From assembly GCF_028769735.1 (NCBI RefSeq), contig NC_088171.1, forward strand, positions 134,525,033 through 134,589,032: a DNA stretch of 64,000 nucleotides, given 5' to 3'. Below are positions 58,658 through 64,000 of this stretch, in pieces. Below the pieces are notes generated by a model. That model ran no database searches. It saw nothing but the letters and a program-made list of their open reading frames with translations, and had not been told where the DNA came from. The translations under genes and the position numbers were made by a program. This DNA comes from Zonotrichia leucophrys gambelii (taxonomy: Eukaryota > Chordata > Aves > Passeriformes > Passerellidae). The first letter of the stretch is position 1. Each line of letters begins with the position of its first letter.

Positions 58658-61600
58658 CTCTGCCTGACTGTGCACGAGAGGCTGCTCATTGTACAGGGAA
58701 CCCCTGTGGAAAAAATGGCACATTAGAAAGCATCACAAGCAAGGGATTCTAGACAGAGAGCTAAGGGGCATTTCCACATATTGTACCAGTAATTGTCTAG
58801 ATTTCATGTGCTACATTTTGTAAAAAAGCCTATGGCACAGATGATGATGATGTATGGTTACAGTCTAACTTAATATCAGCCTTAAATGATTCCTTGCTCC
58901 CTACCATTCCAATGGAACTTAGAAATACTAAACTAGCATGCATGAAGAGTGGCACCACCATGTGCCACACTCTATATTTTGTTTGGAGTACTTGTTTTAA
59001 AGCATCCTTTAAAATAGTGGTATATTTGTGGTGACTTTAGCGGTTTATGCTCATTAGGTGGCACTACAGCAGCTAAAAGATGTGATAATCTTTAAATCAT
59101 TCTTATCAAATTTGATTCATCTAACCACTGCAAATGTATTTTTAAGGTTGGTGACTATCATAGGTTTGAGTGTGTTCTTCATAGTCCAGTTTTATTTCGT
59201 GTTTGTGCTTCTACCTGTAGGCTCCTACACTAGATTGGTTGCAGGAGACCATCTAGTCAGCATGCTAAATATTACTATTACTGAATTTTTCTTTCAGTGC
59301 TAGTGAAATGAAAAGGAGGAACAGTTATGCATGGATGAAAGCATTAGGGCATGTAGCACTTCTGGAAGATATTATCTGCTTATTTTAAGTTACCTTGGTG
59401 GTTAAAAGATATCATGAACTATTTAAAGAACTAAATGAATTATTTAATTCAAATTTACTTAACTGCTCCATCCTGCCAAAGAAAAAAATGTCATAATTTA
59501 TGAATCATTATTGGGCATAGTATTTCAACAGTGGAAGGTAATGAAAGAGTTTGGGCCACATTTATACTCTTTTTAGACTTCTGACTGATCAGTTACACCT
59601 GGGGCACTATAGAGACCAATCAGTGCTTGATATTGGTTTCAATAAAGCACTTTTTACCTTTCTGTCATGTTGCTTCTATATTTTTTTTTACTACATAATT
59701 TTCCTTAATTATGCACGGGGTTTGTTGCATCCATCTTTATTTTCATGTAGTGTTTGTACTTGAATTTTTCATAGTTACCTATGAAAATAAAAAGTTAATG
59801 CTGATCTTCCTTTAAGACTGAAATATCATCAGATTTCTGTAGTTATTTTTCTGACATGTCCATGGAAAAAGTTGAACTCTGAGCAAAGCAAAGTGTGAGT
59901 AATTCTACCTTGCTGTCACATTTTGAAGAGGCATACAGAAGGTCAAAGTGTTTCTGCAGATCAGAAGCTCTGAAAATTGCTGAAGGGCATTGTCTGCATA
60001 GACAGGATTGAGTAACTCATGAAGGAATTAAACAATTAAAGTAGGTTCATGGCCTGGGGGTTGTTTGACTGAGCAACTTTGTAACTAGTTTACCAGAATT
60101 TAAGCTTATATGAATTTTTCAACTAAAAATAAAAAAAAAAATTACAAATACTTTGAGGCATTTTAAATGCTATGATTTAAAGAAAACACTATTTCCTGAC
60201 GTACTTTTTTCTGATGACTTTTCTAATTCCTTCTTTCAGCAATGCCAAAGAGTTTGAAGTAGTCTCTCAAACTGGAGAATTATGCAGATTTGAAGGTGAC
60301 AGCAAAGAAAAATCAATATTTGCAAACATGTTTGTACTTTTAGTATACCCTGATATTGTATGATTGATCAGACTAAAGAAGAGTATTTTCTTCATCCAAA
60401 CTGCTGAATTTTGTTGTGATGGACACGACAAGCAAGGTTGTTCTTCAGCATTGACCTTTCTAAAGCTGAACATGTCAGATTCTCATCACAGATGGCATTG
60501 CTTAGAGGTTCTTTGTCAGATCCCTTGTCACTGAGATTGTGTTTGAATTTTGGGTCAGTAAAATATAGGCTGATAAAAACCTTGATAGTTATTCGGGTGT
60601 TATCTGAAAAATGCAGCTCTTTAAATCCTCTATGATACTACTGTTATGTATCAGAAAGTTGATAAAATTTCTGCCAGCAAAAATTCAGCTGAAATAAAAA
60701 CTGCCCTTCCAAAACACTAGTAATATTTTATTTAAATTCTGCAAATACCAAAAAAGTATTGTTTAGCAATTCTTGATCAAAAAGAGAGCAAGGAGTTGAC
60801 ATCAAGCCTGACTTGGTGCTGCTTTTAAACATTTCACAAGATTAAACATCTGGTGAGGCTGCTTTAATCCCAATTTTAATAATATCCCATTTAGATAATG
60901 AACTTCTGACTTTCATGTGCTTGAAGCTAAGCCTTTCCTCATGTGTGAGCTTGCATGAATCTGTAGCACACAGGGAAGGACATCTGGATCTGGATTTAAT
61001 TCCATGTTTCCACAACCGAGTGTTGAAAAATAACATAAACTTAAAACTTTGTGTTTGCAGCTCATTTTATTAATTGGAGCACAGTTATCAACAAGAGCTT
61101 GTGTGTTACAAGCAACATTAAAAGGATTTCTTTGATACATTAAAGCATGGTGAAACACACAGTTCTATGTATGTGCAGATTTTGTTGCAAAGATGGAAGA
61201 TATTGGAAGTCAGGCCATTGTTACTGGTCTCAGTTACAGTAAAATGATAGTGTCTAAGGTGTCTTATGTGTCTAATGGGCTTCTTGCTGATAACAGGACA
61301 TGAAAAATTCCTGATATGAGCAGTGCATGTGGAGCCTCTCTGTCTAAATTTAAAGCTTCTGCCTAGCTGCCAATTTGTGTCATTATTTTATGTTGTTAAA
61401 AACTACCAAATGTATACCATAATAAAACTTAATTTCACAGTAAACTGAAATGCAGTGTGTTCAATCAAATGAAAGGCATTTTAAATAATAGAGCAGGGGT
61501 AAAACTGCCTGTGAAGGACAATAAGCAGAGTCAAGTGATAATCATGAAAATATTTTGAAATTATGAGACAGTTAAAGTGATAGTAATGAAAATAGAGTGC

Positions 61601-64000
61601 AAACACACTGCAAAATTCATAACTCATTTCTATCTGGCTGCAAACACAGCAAGTGCATATGAGGTATTTAGTTTAATCAGACTAAATCTGTCTGCAATTT
61701 AATTGGGAGAAATCCATGCTTTTTTGTTTTGTCACATAATTTACATAAAAAAAAGATACTAGTTGGGGTTTCAATAGCTCACTATATATTTTATGCTGTA
61801 GATGCATTGTATTATTAATGTGTATGAACTCTATTATTGTTTCCATTCCTTGTTTTTCATTTTCAATTGTAGATTTTTTAAACATTTTGTAGCAATGACC
61901 AATATAAAATTCAGGCATGTGCAACTATCCGTGAAGATAGGCATTTTATATGATTTTGTATGTATTTTACAAGTCTTCACATTAGTAATGAGCCATATAT
62001 TGTATGAAAAAAATGGCTTTATTTGGAAAAAAACCGTTATACTATAACCATCCTGGCCAGAAACACGTAATGAAGAAATTCTCACAATATGTAAGTTGTG
62101 TACAGTTCCACCTGACCTACTCAGATAACTTCTACAAAAGGCCTTGATTTAATTTTTCGGGCTTTTGATTTTAATGGACACATTTCAAGATTATAATTTT
62201 TTGCTTTCAACTGACAATGAATATGTGTTCAAATTCACTATTTTCTCACTCTGCCTCTGAGTAGATGCTCTAGTCTTAAACAGCTTAAGCTACTATTTGA
62301 GGACTTTTGAGAATTTGTTGTAATTATTCATGTTATTCTTCCTTTTGTGCCATCTATGAGCCATGCAAAACCCTAGATGCTTTCCAAATGTCACATATAA
62401 GGGTGTGGAAGACAGGTAAAATATGAGCTGGTTTTGATCACAACGGTGAAAGCCTCCCTAGGTGTTGCCTGCTCTCCTATATAGGACCTCGTTTTTTTTT
62501 TTTTCCATTGTTATGTTCTTTTTGCTAAATTCTTCGGACATTTTAAGCAGTTCATACTGATATTCACTGTAGTATATGCTGTGTGCAATTACATGTGAAA
62601 ATGTCAGACTCAGGAAAACAAGCAGATGTGATGTGATAAAGCTGAATGTTAGCAGGGCTTAGACTGCAAACAGAATTTAAAAAATCATGTCTCAAATCTG
62701 CATTCTTTTAACAGATAAGGGAGTATAGAGTATTTATCATCATGGGTTTTGAAACACCTTCAACTTTCATTCCCAGCTATGGACAAGAGAAGTTTGTTTA
62801 TGTCAGTTACTCTCCTTAGGCTTTGTCAAGTTAAAAAAGCTCTTTGAGTACCATGGTCTGAAGAATACTTAGCTGGTTCTAAGGAGTCATCAAATTTTCC
62901 ATTGTATTTTTTAAAATAAAGCATTTGTTTTTATTCTAGGCTCTTCTTTAGCCAGTCCCATGTAATAAACTGTTAGACTACAGGCAGGTTTGAAGTTTCT
63001 CTCATCTGGAGAAGTGGTGCCATTTAGGAAGCATGCTAGGTGCATGCTACCTGGGGCAGTGGGAATGCCTCCACATGGGCACAAGTAACAGAATGGGTTT
63101 GTATTCCAGTGGTTGGAATAGAAGAGAGGAGAATAAGACCAAATTTGATTTCCCTTCCTGTGTAGGAAATTTTCATGCATATCTGTGTGATATAAAGATC
63201 TTTCTGAATAGCACAAACCTGAATTCAGAGCAACCTGAGGAATCTGGGATGATGCTTATGCTATCCAAGGAAAATGTAGTTGTTTCCAAAAATAAAAGAG
63301 TTGAGCTATAGGTAATGCACTAGGAACAGCTGCCAAATCTACAGAGTTCTGCAATAAGGGGTTTAAAGGAATCCTGGGGTATATAAGTTCAAATAACAGC
63401 TTATTTTAATTGTTTTATTTTCTCACATATAAATTTTTATTTCTATAGGTTATAATTATTCATAAAAATAACTTACAGCATGCTAATTGGTACTGCATAG
63501 TTTTCAATATTAATTGAAATTACAATTACTTTGAACAATTAATTGAAATTATAATTACTTTCTTAAGAGTATGAAAAATTTGTTGTTTGCAGTTGTTTTA
63601 AGACATTAATGTATGATCCAAAGTAGACTTTGGGGTCACATATGTAAAGGTAGTGAGTAATACATGCAGAGTTTTAAAGCTCTAGTATTTAACCATTATG
63701 GGGGTATTTTTTAAAATATATATTTAAATAGGAAATAAATTATTAATTAGCTAACAGTTAAATACGATTTACCAAACTGGCTCTAGTATCTGAGTAGGGA
63801 TACTTTATAACAGGATATGTATAGTAAGTATAGAAAGTACATGAGATTTTGTACATGAGATTCCTTTTGCAAGAGACTGAAATTGTCCTGAAGCCTTTAC
63901 CTTTGTGGGTATTTTTATGTACTTTACAAACCATTTAGTCAAACATCAAGTTGAAAGTAGTTTAATAAACTTAAGGCATTGGAAAGTATCACCGTGTCTG
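58657..64000. other. Unique AT-rich non-coding DNA, no gene seen
   Basis: No exon, RNA gene or repeat family was recognised to the end of the window. Short tandem duplications lie at 63505-63562 and 63837-63863. T-rich and A-rich runs occur near 60127-60141 and 62491-62505. Frames up to 107 codons show no domain or codon signal. Confidence 0.5.
63505..63562. repeat. Imperfect 30-bp tandem duplication
   Basis: A unit beginning CAATATTAATTGAAATTACA occurs at 63505-63535 and again, with small differences, at 63536-63562. It is rich in AATTA words and is probably a local slippage duplication. Confidence 0.75.

Noticed and set aside
58445..58752. His/Thr-rich and Val/Cys-rich frames across 58.5-58.7 kb
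   Set aside because: They are translations of the TG microsatellite on the two strands.
1..64000. Prokaryotic or phage systems (operons, CRISPR, toxin modules)
   Set aside because: Repeat content and composition are those of bird nuclear DNA, and no dense coding or ribosome-binding sites exist.

Overview
The window looks like non-coding nuclear DNA from a bird, most likely a songbird (Passeriformes). It is AT-rich. I found no exon of a recognisable protein-coding gene, no functional RNA gene and no prokaryote-style operon. The host call rests on the repeats. Fragments of the avian LINE CR1 sit on both strands, with their characteristic 3' ends (a poly-octamer or nonamer tail related to ATTCTATG). 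One short element combines a tRNA-Ile-like head with a CR1-like tail, which is the structure of the SINE I know from zebra finch as TguSINE1. One complete solo LTR of avian ERVL type is flanked by a perfect 5-bp target-site duplication. The overall repeat load is low, as in bird genomes. The window is best read as an intergenic desert or part of a very large intron.

Layout. 1-3 kb: unique AT-rich DNA with a possible regulatory cluster near 2.0-2.3 kb that includes an RFX-type X-box. 3.0-4.2 kb: a 5'-truncated CR1 (+) with a dead reverse-transcriptase remnant. 4.2-8.9 kb: unique. 8.95-9.3 kb: CR1 (-). 9.3-13.1 kb: unique, with an octamer motif near 11.58 kb. 13.1-13.7 kb: a TTTTA microsatellite, then a CR1 (-) with a nonamer tail. 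16.4-16.6 kb: a T-rich tract, then the tRNA-Ile SINE. 16.6-23.4 kb: unique, with a TA microsatellite at 17.96 kb and a GC-richer block at 19.0-19.2 kb. Short CR1 pieces follow at 23.4 (-), 27.4 (+), 35.5 (-) and 38.7 (+) kb.

45.6-50.4 kb is the densest repeat cluster: the 1.43-kb solo LTR, then a young-type CR1 (-), then a very decayed long CR1 (+) of an old amniote type. 54.1-54.6 kb holds another CR1 (-). 58.6 kb holds a TG microsatellite. The remainder to 64 kb is unique.

No genes act together here. The content is a record of retrotransposition. CR1 supplies the reverse transcriptase, and the SINE appears built to borrow it through its CR1-like tail. The LTR derives from a separate endogenous retrovirus lineage. 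The longest open frames are either antisense reading of repeats (a 335-codon frame in the LTR) or short frames without codon, domain or splice support. I found no convincing undescribed biological system. The items most worth a second look are the LTR with its antisense frame, the SINE, the fossil CR1 and a few candidate conserved non-coding blocks.
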